Assembly: GCA_028622995.1 (NCBI GenBank)
Contig: JAJQJQ010000009.1
Location: 3,224,001 to 3,288,000 of the forward strand
Length of the DNA stretch: 64,000 nt
DNA from: Panagrolaimus kolymaensis
Lineage: Eukaryota > Nematoda > Chromadorea > Rhabditida > Panagrolaimidae
Direction of reading: 5' to 3'
Part shown: positions 1 to 11,055 of the stretch, one piece after another
How positions within the stretch are numbered: position 1 is the first letter of the stretch
Layout: every line of letters starts with the position of its first letter
Position numbers and translations under genes: made by a program
Notes under the pieces: model-generated
The model's input: only the letters and a program-made list of their open reading frames with translations
The model's database searches: none
Told to the model about the DNA's origin: nothing

Positions 1-1210
1 AAACTCTATCTGTGAGTTTTATAAGATTTTTATTCGCTTTGAATAGTTTAGTATCAGCTTTTTCTCGATGAAATGTAACAACAATAGATTCATCAATTAT
101 TTTATAAAGGCGATTTACAGCTTTATCAAAATTTGATTTTCTCATTTTCCACCAATTTGTTTCATTCTTTGTAAAATATATTTGATTTTCATTGAGCTCA
201 TTGCAATGATCATTCATGATTTCGATGAGCTTTTCAATATCCGACAACATTTCGCTAATTTCGTGTAAAATGTGTGGTGAAAGTGGTTTGTAGCTTAAAT
301 TTTTCAAATAAATAATTCGAAAATGATTTCTCAAAATTTCTAAAGGAATTAGCTCATAACTTATTTGAACACCTTTGCCATGATTGTATTTGGATATTCT
401 TCCACCCATGCTTTGCATAAATTTTCGAGCTCCATTTATATTGGTAACGTCATCTCCAGATTCTATAGCCACATCCGCTTCAACATTAATGTCCACTCCT
501 TCATCATGATCCGTAAAATTTAGACTTCCTTCAAGCATGGTATTAGCTGTAGCAGAAATAGCTAATTTTTTTATTATACCACCTCCTTCAAGCATTCTTT
601 GTAATTTTCCTTTTATAACAAATAAATCATCTGTTACTTTTTGAGATAACGTAACAACCGCATTTCCACCATATTGAATTCCAACGATCATATGAGTAGC
701 GTGAAATCCAATGTTTGTGAAATCAAAATAATCATTTAATTCTTCAAGCCTCCAATTAAAAGTTTTCTTGGTTGTTGTTGATTTTAAAATTAAACTGCAT
801 TCAATCGATTTGCTGCTATATTGTTTGCGCAGAATAAATTCTGCCGCTCCTCCAACTTTGATAAAGCCTAAAGCAATTCGAAGTTGAATTTCTCCTTTAA
901 TATCCAAAGCAATCATTTTATCTGACTTCTTTGAAGCAAAAGAATATGTGTATTTTGTATTTGGATTTTCTACGCTTTTAACATAATTTTCAATTGAGCT
1001 CCTTAATAAATTTTGATTATCTATAATTTAGTTTCAAGCGAAAACATACTTTTTTAAAATATTTATTCCAGTGAATTCATTTTTGTAGGCATTATAAAGA
1101 GCACCAAATTCAGCAGTTCTTCCAATTGCAGGCACATTTAAAGTATTATGGCTTTCAATTAGCGAAATAAAAAATAATAAAAATATCAAAAAAAATTTAT
1201 GCACAAACAT
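1..1210 (-). CDS. Secreted stonustoxin-like (MACPF/CDC superfamily) protein, 5' part, runs off window
   Basis: The gene starts at the ATG at 1210-1208 with a hydrophobic signal peptide of about 20 residues. One intron at 1002-1049 (48 bp, GT..AG) lets the frame stay open to the left edge; about 385 residues are visible. Right after the signal peptide is the motif AIGRTAEFGALYNAY, which resembles the conserved start of stonustoxin/verrucotoxin-type proteins (ALGRPF-LG-LYD). About 200 residues in, the motif HATHMIVGIQYGGNAV matches the family's ATHV-TGI-YGA block. A later SYELIPLEIL fits the family's strand ending the MACPF-like part, followed by a helical segment. In this superfamily the fold is that of pore-forming perforins, but many members are not known to be toxins. 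The signal peptide implies secretion. The C-terminal part lies outside the window, so domain completeness and activity cannot be judged. Confidence 0.72.
1002..1049 (-). other. Intron of the stonustoxin-like gene
   Basis: A 48-bp GT..AG intron. An earlier AG at about 1021 would give a 29-bp intron, but it shifts the frame into a stop, so the later AG is preferred. Confidence 0.6.
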
Positions 1211-2548
1211 TCTTTATGGTCGTTTAAAACAAAACAAAAAAAATTAAAGTATAGAAATTTTCTTCTTCTATATAAATAAAAAACTTTCAGTACAGGAATT
1301 CATTTCATAGCTTGCTTGTTATAATTTTTTTGAAAAAAAATTGACAATTTATTTTTTTTATCATGTAATTTAATGAGTGTGGCTTTGGCAATTAAGCTCT
1401 TTTTTGTTTTATTCGGATTATAAATGAATAAAAGAAAGAAAAAGTATCTTGAAATCAAAATATTTGCTTTAAACTCCCATGCATTTTATTGTAAATTAAG
1501 GATACTAAATATAACAATATACATTCACCGATTTTCATGTGTTTTGGCAATAAATAAAAAGCTTGTAATTATTTAAAGATTTCGTTTGTTTATTTAAAAA
1601 AAGAAGATACAATAGAACCTGTTTTCAAATTAAAACAAATATTTTTTGATGTTTCTCTTTTATTCATGGTGGAATGTAATTTTTTTTGAAATCATTCATG
1701 TCAGAAGATGTTGTTTTTCCATTTTTTTCCTCTGATGTGGTTGGCTTAAAAATGAAAAAAAGCTTTTTTTCGCACAATGACTAAGATCAAGTCCGTAAAA
1801 AATATAATTATGAGTGGGGATTTTTTTAGCTTTATTTTATTTTTACATTGACTGTTCGCTTTTATTTTTCAAACACCGCAAAAAAGGGGAAACAAAAATA
1901 TACCGGAAATAACAGATGTTTCAGTCTCTTCGATTTTTGTTATTTTAAAAATTTGTGAAAAAGAGGTAGTTTGAATTAATTGCAGCAAGCAAAAATATTC
2001 ACTCGTCACTTTAACAAACAAGAAAAAAGCAAAAGTGTATTTTAGACTTTGAAGATGCGACTGTTGCTGTTATGCATTCTTTTTAAGTTTGTTAATAAGT
2101 TAAGTAAGCAAATGAGTTTTATGATGAGTGAAGTGAGTGACAATTATTTAACTTTCACTCTTAAACTGACACATTTTTATTTCTGGCGTTTATTGAACGT
2201 TAATGATTCACAAAAATTCTTCAGTTAATTTTTGAGTTTTAGAAAACTTGAATTCTCTGAGAACAAAAAAGTCATTTTACAAACAATTAAAAAAATTAAT
2301 TACGCCAAATTAATTTCAAAGAAATCGATTTTCCTTTTCTACAAAATTTGTGTTTTATTAAAATAATTTTGTACACCCATCATAAAAATAAAAAAGCAAG
2401 ATTCCATTAAGTACAAAAAAAAAACAGAACTGAAAGTATAAAATAAGAAGTAAGTAAGTGAGTCTAAAGTAATAATCTCTTCCGTAATTTATATTCTTCC
2501 AACAACAAAAAGAATGAATATTATAATCAAAGTAATAATCCAAAGATA
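1211..2548. other. Intergenic, no gene seen
   Basis: AT-rich sequence between the stonustoxin-like gene start and the MOB3 stop. It should contain the promoter of the former and the 3' UTR of the latter. I see no supported coding exon, RNA gene or structured repeat. Confidence 0.5.
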
Positions 2549-3512
2549 TCAGGATTTGATAGCTTTTTCTGGTATCAAACGTTGAGTTAAATCCTTCTAA
2601 AAATAGAAAACTATTAATTTAATTCAAAGGTATAATGAAAAAAAAGTGATAAGCTTACCAAAGCTTCAAGTTCCCGCGAAGACACAAGATTAAATTCTGT
2701 AATAAAATAATAAAAATGTTTGTAAAGGGTATTTGCATGAGGTTCCTAAAAATTGGGAAATATATATGTAATTCTGATTAATCAAAGTTTGGCTTACAGC
2801 TCCAATATCAAGCAGCCGATCAAAATGATGTATATATACATGAACAAAAACTCTAAATAATCGAGTTAAAATCTTTTTACATATTTGACGAAAATCATGA
2901 GGGAATGGTATTTCTGAAAAATCAATGTTTTAGTTTTATATATTTTTTGTTTATTTTGACACTTACGAACACTAACAGGAAAAACATTTTCATCATTTAT
3001 TCTCATTTCTATCCATTCCATTAATTCGTTTACATACATGGGAGCTGGAAGTTTAGTGGGTTTTTTATATCGATCTCCATCTTGCCATAAATATTCATAT
3101 CTAGCTCCTCCACACATGGTTGGACAGGTTTCTCGAGTACATACGTCACTTATGGTTCCATAAAGGAGATTAATTCGATTGAAAAAGTCCACAGCTAAAA
3201 ATTCAAATATATATATTTAATAATTTTCATGGAAGAAAAACTGTTTTATATATTCTTACTATGAACTGCTAACCAATCATCAAAATTTTCATTAGCTGGA
3301 AGTTTAACTCCTTGTTTTAAATCCAAACCCGCATGCAAAGTGGCTTGAGCTTGTTTATGCAAATTATATCGAAGTGTACCAACAGGAAATTTTTTCTTTG
3401 GTCGAAAAGTCTAATAAATTAAGATCTTTATTAATAATTTTTTGATACTCAATAAATCAATTTTAACCTTATGTTTATTAACGTGAAGAAAATCAAAAAA
3501 TGAAGTTGCCAT
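2549..3512 (-). CDS. mob-3: MOB3-type MOB kinase activator, six exons
   Basis: MOB proteins are adaptors that bind NDR/LATS and Mst/Hippo-class kinases. Exons read as 3468-3512, 3260-3410, 2967-3194, 2798-2913, 2659-2745 and 2549-2596, all with GT..AG introns and an open frame from the ATG at 3512 to the TGA at 2549. The product is about 224 residues, a normal MOB length. Diagnostic blocks are [51 protein letters not shown] and [20 protein letters not shown]. The C-x4-C (CTRETC) and H-x4-H (HVYIHH) zinc ligands of the MOB fold are present. The [11 protein letters not shown] and WQD-KYKKPT signatures place it with MOB3 rather than MOB1. A second MOB gene (MOB1) lies near the other end of the window. 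Confidence 0.93.
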
Positions 3513-4913
3513 TTCCTCGGCAAAACAGCTTAAAAAATGGATTTATTAGCTTAATTTTTCACACTCAAATTTGACAGGTCAATAAAAAAATTTCAAGTCG
3601 GCACCATTTGGAACTAGCAAACGAACACAAAAATAAAAAAAGTAACAATAAAAAGCTTTTTTTTAATTAAAGAACAGGAAAAAAAATTGATGATCGACGG
3701 GAAGTAAAAAAAGCTTATGCTTTTTTGAATATATTTACAAGCCTCAAAAACATCGATGAACAAAGCGACGAAGCAGCTGCTGCCAAATAAAAAAATAGAG
3801 GAAAAAGCTGGTTCTTGGGTTAAAAAATAAGCAGCAAGCGATGGAAAGAAAGCAATTGCGATTTTTCACATTCATTCAAACATTTATTTGCAAAATAAAA
3901 AAGCCCGAAAGAAGAAGCATGCTTGCTTTCTTTCTTTTTTTCTATCAAAGTAGGTTTCAGCCAGCCAAGCCATGACTATAAGTGCGTTATTTTTATTTAC
4001 AAAATACGTACGCGGACAAACCAATGAAGCTTTTTTCGGTTGCATCCTTTTTAGAAAGCAATAAAATATAGAGAAAAGGCTGGCACGCGCAAAAACGGAA
4101 AACGGCTTTTTCGTTAAAAAAAATGAATAAAATGAATAAAATCCGTTTCAGTTTCTTGGGCAAAATGAATGTAATAATTAAAAAATAAAAAGTAAAAGTA
4201 AAAATAAAAGTATCTTTCTATAAAAGTTAAATTTTTACTAAAAAAGAAAAGAAATGGAAAAATAAGAGAATAAAATTGACGGCGTCCATAAAAGTGGAAA
4301 AAGTTGTTGGTTGTTTTGACCTAAAGTGTTCACTTCACTTGTCACACGCACTTCGTCGTCGTTGTCCTTGCAACGCGACTCATCTCACATCAAAGAATGG
4401 AAAAAAGGTTGTGCGCAAAGCAAAATCAGAATGAATGACCTTCGATGAACTTTGCCGCCTCGCATAAATGAAAGAAAAGAATTTTTTATTTTATTTTTTA
4501 TTCAATCGTTTTATTTTTATGCGTTTTTTGACAGTTTCATGGATTATTTTTAAATTGAAATACAAGGGAAAAAGAGGGAGTATTTAAAACTTTAGTGGAG
4601 AAGAAAAAATAGCATTTTTAAAATAATTTTTAAAAAAGTTTAAAATAACTTTAGAATTCAATGGATTTATTTAATAAACGAATCAACTTTGACTGTTTAA
4701 ATTGATTTAAATTAAAAAAGCGATGTGAAGAAGCATTTCTGTCTAGACAAATCTCTCACAAATGAATGGAAAGTAAATTTCTTTTTGTTGCTGATAAAAA
4801 TTATGATTAATGCATGATTTTATAAATCACCAAACAAATTGCAAATCAATTTATTTTTTAACTATGTCTGATATTTTTCATAAACATAGTTGATTTCATT
4901 GTATTTTAAAGGT
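3513..4913. other. Intergenic, no gene seen
   Basis: AT-rich sequence between the MOB3 start and the collagen stop. It presumably holds the MOB3 promoter and the collagen 3' UTR. No coding exon, tRNA or repeat array is supported. Confidence 0.5.
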
Positions 4914-6184
4914 TTATAAATGTCGACGACGTAAAGCTGCAGCTTGGCGGAATTTACTGTATGCTCCTTCACTTGGAGCAGCTGGGGCAGAAGGTACAGG
5001 AGCCGCTCCACCACTTGGGGCACTACCTCCATATCCTGACGGAGATACCGCTGATGGACCACTTCCATCCCCGGTACTAGAAGCAGGGGCAGATGGAGCA
5101 GGTTGTTCATAACCACCTCCAGAAGTTCCAGTAGAACCAGAAGCTGGAGCATCATCGCTTCGTGGAGGACATGGACAATATTCAGCATCGTCACCTGGTG
5201 TGCCTGGATTTCCTTTGGTACCTTGAACTCCATCTTTTCCAGGAGCACCAACTTTTCCAACTGGGCCAGGCTCGCCAACTGGTCCAGGTGCGGCATCGTC
5301 ACCTCTTTCACCAGGAGCGCCTTCATCTCCTTCCATACCTGGCATTCCAGATTCACCTTTAGGTCCAGGAGGGCCCTACAATAAAAATTCTTTTAAAATA
5401 TTTAAAAAAAGGAAGTTTTTTTTTACTTTAGAAAAGCCAATTCCATCTTCACCTGGTTGACCTTTTTCGCCTGTAGGTCCCATATTTCCTGGATAACCAA
5501 GATCGCCTTCAGGCCCTTCTTCTCCCATTTCTCCATCTCGACCTGCCATGCCTTGTGGGCCACTTTCACCTTTAGGTCCACGTTGGCCTCGTTTTCCTTT
5601 GTACCCGGGTCTAAAATTTAATAAATCAAGAACAATTAAAAAATGCTTTAAAAACTTACAATCCAGCTGGACCAGCAGGACAAGGAGCACATGAATCGGG
5701 TAAATGGTCATATGGATTATCTTCAGCTCCCATTCCAGGATTACCAGCAACGCCATCCATTCCATTCATGCCAGGCTCTCCAGGCATGCCAGGTGGACCT
5801 TTAGGTCCAGCAGCGCACTTGCTTCCAGTTGAAGAACTGGTGCTACTTGTTTTTGGGGCTTCTTGATTACCATTTCCTAAACCGCCATCATCTGAAAATT
5901 AAATAAAAACATTTTAAAAGTTTTTCTCAATTATATTCAAATTTACATTGGCGTCTATGACGAACAACTGATCGAACTTGGCGGATTTCATCTCCTTGTT
6001 GCATGAGTTCCTTCCACATAACATTAGATAAATCAAGATATTCTCGTCGTTCTTGAGCTAATTCAGCTTCCATATTTGCAACTTCTTGAAGCATAGTTGG
6101 AATTCCAACAATCAAAGCTACAAAAGCTAAACCAGCAATGGTGGCAGAAATGGTAATCGAAGAACGCATCGGCCAATCCATCAC
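4914..6184 (-). CDS. Nematode cuticle collagen, four exons
   Basis: Cuticle collagens are secreted, proteolytically processed and cross-linked into the nematode exoskeleton. Exon 1 (5947-6184) has an N-terminal hydrophobic anchor (residues about 8-30) and the pre-Gly-X-Y region that defines nematode cuticle collagens, ending in [10 protein letters not shown], which contains a subtilisin-like RxxR cleavage site. Exons 2-4 (5660-5891, 5427-5610, 4914-5375) carry interrupted Gly-X-Y blocks such as [13 protein letters not shown] and [13 protein letters not shown], with cysteines flanking each block ([14 protein letters not shown]). The last exon ends in a Pro/Ser/Gly/Ala-rich non-helical tail of about 85 residues closing with ALRRRHL. 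Introns are short and in frame. Family membership is certain; I cannot assign a one-to-one col/dpy/rol ortholog. Confidence 0.95.
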
Positions 6185-7764
6185 TAAAAAAATTTATTAA
6201 TTTTTATTAAAAAAAGAAGAAACGCAAAAAAATAAATATCCATGGAGATAATAAAAAGTAAAAAAAATAATAATAATGAAGTTGAGGAGGAGAAGGATAT
6301 TTCAGATTCCCTTTTATCCTTTTTTCTTTGTTGAAGCATAAAAAAATTGCTCCGCCTAAAAGAAAAGAAGGATGAAATTATGTCGTCGTCGATTCCTCAT
6401 TCTTCCCTGACTCACTTTTTTTTTGATTTTCTTTTTTAATTGACCGACAAATAAAAATAAATCCGGAATCTATCTTGCAAGTAAATAGGTTTTGAATTTA
6501 GAGCAGCACATTAAAGAAAAGAAAAATAATTAGCCTTCATTAAAAAAAATAACTCGAAACTCATTTGCCGCCGTCGTCAATCAAAAATGTTAACTTCCAG
6601 AAAATATTAGTAAAGAAAATTTAAAAGCTGGAGAATTGTTACTTTTATTTTATTTGAATACAATATTTAGAAAATACAAATTCGGTTTTTTTATTAGCCA
6701 CCGTAGCTTTAAGAAACGTCAAACAACCGTTTTAAAAAAAGGTTGGAATTTGGGAAAAAAAGCATTAAACAGGATTGTCACTTTTTTCTTTTACTATGCA
6801 AATCCGATATGAAACATGTTTTTTAGGCCCGATAACATCAAGACATGTCGTCGGTTAGATGCTAATTCAAAGGAATTATTTATTGCTTGATTTTATCTAT
6901 CTTTATTAAGGCTTATAAGACGTTTTTTAGAAAATGAAAAAATATTTTGGTGTCGTGATATTCCAGCTAATTTTTATCTACATTATTTTAATTAATTTTC
7001 TTAAAAATTAATTATCAAGCGGCTTTAAACTTTGTAAAAAAAGCAAAAATTTAAATATGAAACTGTTGAATCAAAAGAGCGAAATAAAAGAAACAACATA
7101 ACTGTTACGAGAATGATAAATTTGTGAGCGAATTGCAAAATTTTAAACAAATTAGAATAATTAAAGCACAAAGTGAACAAAGCATTTTCTAAGAAGGTGA
7201 ATGCCATGCACGATGGAGGATAGTGGCCTTCAATAGCTGTAACATTTACCGCTACCTTTACATATATTCCACAGACTTTTTAATTAAAAATACTTTGTAA
7301 TAAAATAAAATAAAAGATATTTAATAACGAAATTATTGTTTCTCAAAAAAATAAGTATTAATTTTAATTTTTTGCCAATGTAAATAAAATATTCACAGAA
7401 AGAGAAAGTCAATGATGTCAAAAAATTTACTGTTTATAATTAAAAACATTTGCTTTACCGATACTTTAATTTACTCTTGTCAATTTAAATTTTATAAATG
7501 TTTGGTAAAAAATAATAAATAGATGACTATTGATCACAATATGTACGGCTCTCATCCTTCGTAATCAATTTATTTTTGGTAATGCCTCATGAAAGTATGA
7601 CTTTAAGGTTTAAAAAGGTCAAAAGAAAAACAAAAATATCTGATTGCAATAACAAAATCTTCATTTTTTTGGCCATTGTAAGCTTACATTTATTTATAGT
7701 ATTTTTTCTCTCATAATTGAGTTTTAAAATTTTATATATTTTATTCTCGCATATTTAAAAAAAT
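6185..7764. other. Intergenic, no supported gene
   Basis: Long AT-rich spacer upstream of the collagen and of the TPP2 fragment. A 60-codon open frame at 7025-7207 on the minus strand is rich in Phe/Leu, without recognisable motifs, and is not called. Confidence 0.45.
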
Positions 7765-8006
7765 ATGATGGAAAAAATTGTTTCTATTTCTGACTATAAA
7801 AAGGAAAAATTATTTATTTCAAAATATAATATACCAAAAGAAATAACTCAGCAGGTAAATTTTTTTCTTGTTAAATATTCAATTGTTTAAATTTACTTTT
7901 ATTTTAGGATTCTTTCCTTGAAAAATATCCAAATTTTGATGGTCGAAATACTTTAATTGCTATCCTTGATGACGGCGTAGATCGTTTCACTCAAAAAACA
8001 TTATAA
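7765..8006 (+). pseudogene. tpp-2: Truncated N-terminal fragment of tripeptidyl-peptidase II (subtilase)
   Basis: Two exons can be joined, 7765-7854 and 7908-8006, with an in-frame 53-bp GT..AG intron. Exon 1 resembles a subtilase prosegment (ATG ATG GAA...). Exon 2 encodes FLEKYPNFDGRNTLIAILDD, followed by GVD. This matches the TPP II sequence around the catalytic Asp (F--RYPEYDGR-VLIAVLD-GVDPG). Reading then stops within ten codons of the Asp motif (TAA at 8004-8006), while a real TPP II continues for more than 1,000 residues with His and Ser of the triad. The next 50 bp lead straight into a 2-kb foldback element, and no further TPP II sequence is visible beyond it. I infer a broken or duplicated gene fragment. 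The intact reading frame across the splice suggests recent truncation. Confidence 0.72.
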
Positions 8007-8052
8007 AAATCAATTATTTCATAAATATATAATTTATAATTAAATATGTGTG

Positions 8053-8908
8053 TATATAAGCCATTTTTTCTAAAAATCGCACTTGGTTTGGGATTTCAAA
8101 AAAAAATAAATTTCGTAAATTGACTTTTGTTCAATCCCCCTTAGGTTTTCGGGGTCGCTGATGCCGAATCTGACCTCAGTTTCATTGGTTTCATAGGTAT
8201 GTTTCGAGATACAGCTGCCTTGATCAAAAAATTAAACTTTTTTTTAAGACGCTTTTTTTAAAAACTGTCTACACAGAAAAATAGTAAAAAATTCACTGAT
8301 TATTTTTGTAATTGATGCCAAAAATACAAGTATAGGCTTAATGAGGTCAAACAGCCATTTTAAGGAAAAATTCAACGTTTCGCTTGGCAAAACTCGAAAT
8401 TTATGGCCGCTGGCAAGCCTATTGATGTCATATTCTGATTCCCCATAAAATTTCACCCTAGAAACAGGAAAATGTAAAAAAAAAATGGGTGGCCATTTGG
8501 AAATGGTGACTGGTTGAATGATGTACACCAATATGAGGTCATAGAACAAGTATATCATAAGCACATGTGAAAATTATAAAATCTTAACAAAAAATGTAGT
8601 AAAACCCATAAAATAATTTTAGAAACTGAAAAAACTTCATGTTGTTATGCTTTTTGATTTTTTCTGAATTTTTTAAGGTACTATAGTAGCATAAGATGCA
8701 CAAAAATATCAAAATACGCAAAAGTTAGAATTTTTTTTTGAAAGTTATCGTTTCTAAGTAAATTTGAAGTTGTAGAAACCGAATTTGCCATCATTTTTAT
8801 GCAAATTCTATCATGAAATTTCATTAATGATCAAATAATAATCTCCCAATATTATTCAAAATTGTTGAAAATAAATTATGTTTTTGTTTTTTTATTATTT
8901 TTTCTTTT
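8053..8908 (+). repeat. Left arm of the foldback element
   Basis: About 856 bp. It is the inverted partner of 9244-10107, matching through the run ending near ATTATTTTTTCTTTTT. The sequence includes GGTCGCTGATGCCGAATC and TTTCGAGATACAGCTGCC near the outer end; both occur in reverse complement in the right arm with one base difference. Confidence 0.85.
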
Positions 8909-9126
8909 TTTTGTTTTCACTGATGTCAATTTTAAGCTTATTTTTTTGTTTGTTAAATATTTGTACTTTATTTAAGTCTTTTATCGATGGTTGTGTAAAT
9001 TTTGTTAAAGAACATTGGCAGTTTTTAACATTTTTATTTGGGCTTCTTATTGTTATTAGTATTGTTGTATTATTATTTTCTTGTATTTCCCCTGTTTTTA
9101 CTTGTTTCGGTTTTATACGAAGATAA
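8878..9126 (+). CDS. Small hydrophobic ORF in the loop of the foldback element
   Basis: An 82-codon ORF whose start lies in the last 30 bases of the left arm and whose body fills most of the unique loop. It encodes a Phe-rich N-terminus, a short polar stretch (SFIDGCVNFVKEHWQ), and a second strongly hydrophobic segment (FLFGLLIVISIVVLLF), so it could be a two-pass membrane protein. No transposase motif is seen. It may be passenger DNA, a remnant of a larger internal region or a chance AT-rich frame; I do not recognise it. Confidence 0.3.
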   Translation: MFLFFYYFFFFLFSLMSILSLFFCLLNICTLFKSFIDGCVNFVKEHWQFLTFLFGLLIVISIVVLLFSCISPVFTCFGFIRR

Positions 9127-9243
9127 TAAATTTTTGTTTTTTAATTTATAGAATTTTTAAATTATTATTAAATAAGATAATCTAGATAAAAGACGGCCAG
9201 TAGCAAATTTGCTATTAAAATAATAATTAACACATGTATGTAA

Positions 9244-10107
9244 AAAGAAAAAATAATAAAAAAACAAAAACATAATTTATTTTCAACAATTTTGAATAAT
9301 ATTGGGAGATTATTATTTGATCATTAATGAAATTTCATGATAGAATTTGCATAAAAATGATGGCAAATTCGGTTTCTACAACTTCAAATTTACTTAGAAA
9401 CGATAACTTTCAAAAAAAAATTCTAACTTTTGCGTATTTTGATATTTTTGTGCATCTTATGCTACTATAGTACCTTAAAAAATTCAGAAAAAATCAAAAA
9501 GCATAACAACATGAAGTTTTTTCAGTTTCTAAAATTATTTTATGGGTTTTACTACATTTTTTGTTAAGATTTTATAATTTTCACATGTGCTTATGATATA
9601 CTTGTTCTATGACCTCATATTGGTGTACATCATTCAACCAGTCACCATTTCCAAATGGCCACCCATTTTTTTTTTACATTTTCCTGTTTCTAGGGTGAAA
9701 TTTTATGGGGAATCAGAATATGACATCAATAGGCTTGCCAGCGGCCATAAATTTCGAGTTTTGCCAAGCGAAACGTTGAATTTTTCCTTAAAATGGCTGT
9801 TTGACCTCATTAAGCCTATACTTGTATTTTTGGCATCAATTACAAAAATAATCAGTGAATTTTTTACTATTTTTCTGTGTAGACAGTTTTTAAAAAAAGC
9901 GTCTTAAAAAAAAGTTGAATTTTTTGATCAAGGCAGCTGTATCTCGAAACATACCTATGAAACCAATGAAACTGAGGTCAGATTCAGCATCAGCGACCCC
10001 GAAAACCTAAGGGGGATTGAACAAAAGTCAATTTACGAAATTTATTTTTTTCTCAAATCCCAAAATCCATCGAAAAAGTGCGATTCCTAGAAAAAATGGC
10101 TTATATA
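9244..10107 (-). repeat. Right arm of the foldback element
   Basis: About 864 bp, the inverted partner of 8053-8908. The outer tip carries TTTCGATGGAT, which is missing from the left arm, so the right arm may be the better preserved copy of the terminus. Confidence 0.85.
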
Positions 10108-10499
10108 ATAACAAAATGCTTTTAATTTTTGATTTTATTCCAAAAAAACAGTTGTTTAAATATTGTCTTCACTCGGTGGAAAAGTGCATGGCGAACTTAA
10201 AATTTTGTGTTTTCTGCCGCAAATTACATAATAAAAAAATGTTCACAAGGCAAAGCGAGTGCAAGAACAACAACAAAGATAATAACAGAAAACACACGAG
10301 CAAACAATTCCAAACAATACGTTTACTATGAAGAGGAAGTAAAATAATTGTTGTTTCAACCAACAAACATGAAAAAAGATAATATAAAATCACGTATAAA
10401 ATTCTGAAAGAAGCGACATTGAAACAATTTAATGAAATATCGTTTTTGGAATTAAATCCAATCCATTAAATATAAAAGTAAAAAACTAATTTAATTAAT

Positions 10500-10859
10500 A
10501 TGATTTTCAAATTGCTAATATTGTGTCAAATAGTATTATTATTTTTAATTTTTTAAGGTAATTTTTTAATTTTTTATATTTAGGCTATCGTTCCTGTGGT
10601 ACCATGTCCAATAAGTGGTGGTGCATGGTCATCGTGGACTAATTTACCTTGCAGTGATACATGTGGATTATGCGGAATTCTAAGACGAACAAGAACATGC
10701 TTAACCGCTGGAATGGGCTGTAACTGCATTGGTTCCACTATTGACTCAAGTCAACAACGATGTGCTGAAAATCTTTGCATGTTTCCTCGACCCATGTGTT
10801 GCGGAAATTCTAGACGAGGATTAAAAAACAGAAGATTTATTTGTGTTCCAACAGTTTAA
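10500..10859 (+). CDS. Small secreted protein with one thrombospondin type-1 repeat
   Basis: Exon 1 (10500-10532) encodes MIFKLLILCQI. A 51-bp GT..AG intron joins it in phase 0 to exon 2 (10584-10859), giving about 102 residues. The N-terminus is hydrophobic and reads as a signal peptide; if exon 1 is not spliced, the frame stops after 18 codons. The body contains GGAWSSWTNLPCSDTCGLCG followed by an R-x-R-x-C element, the WxxW and CSxTCG hallmarks of TSP1 repeats, and further cysteines including a vicinal pair (MCCG). Single TSP1 proteins of this kind are common, secreted and poorly characterised in nematodes. It lies 390 bp right of the foldback element. Confidence 0.75.
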
Positions 10860-11055
10860 TAATGATTACGAAACAAATAAAAAATACATATTTGCTTTTT
10901 AATAATAACAAGGTTTCAAAAGTAGTAGATAGTAATTACAATTTTAAAAAAACATAAAAAAATGATGATGAAATTAAAGAAATAATAACGAAACAAAAAA
11001 ATGTGATTGTTGATGTAAAAAAAATTAAAAATTATAAGTATATATATGGAAGTAT

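Larger units (their letters stand above)
8053..10107. mobile_element. 2-kb foldback element with ~860-bp terminal inverted repeats
   Basis: The sequence starting TATATAAGCCATTTTTTCTA at about 8053 reappears, reverse-complemented, ending at about 10107. The left arm (about 8053-8908) and right arm (about 9244-10107) are almost identical. A 106-codon open frame is the same residue for residue in both arms (8244-8564 minus; 9587-9907 plus). The only clear difference I noticed is near the tips, where the right arm has about 11 extra bases after GCACTT. The arms enclose a unique loop of about 335 bp. Long near-perfect inverted arms round a short loop define foldback elements; a Mutator/foldback family (Tm1) has been described in root-knot nematodes, and this could be related, but that is inference. 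I find no convincing target-site duplication: TA next to TATAAGCC is possible but weak. Confidence 0.85.

Noticed and set aside
1021..1049. 29-bp intron in the stonustoxin-like gene
   Set aside because: Would shift into an immediate stop; the 48-bp version (1002-1049) keeps the frame.
2358..2543. 61-codon minus-strand frame after the MOB3 stop
   Set aside because: Tyr/Phe-rich composition without motif; lies in the probable 3' UTR.
5103..5384. Plus-strand frames opposite the collagen last exon
   Set aside because: Reverse-complement shadows of Gly-X-Y coding sequence.
7025..7207. 60-codon hydrophobic frame
   Set aside because: No splice context or family motif. An upstream in-frame stretch exists, but I could not connect it to a gene.
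10017..10331. 104-codon frame at the right edge of the foldback
   Set aside because: Crosses the element boundary and has Lys/Asn bias; no motif.
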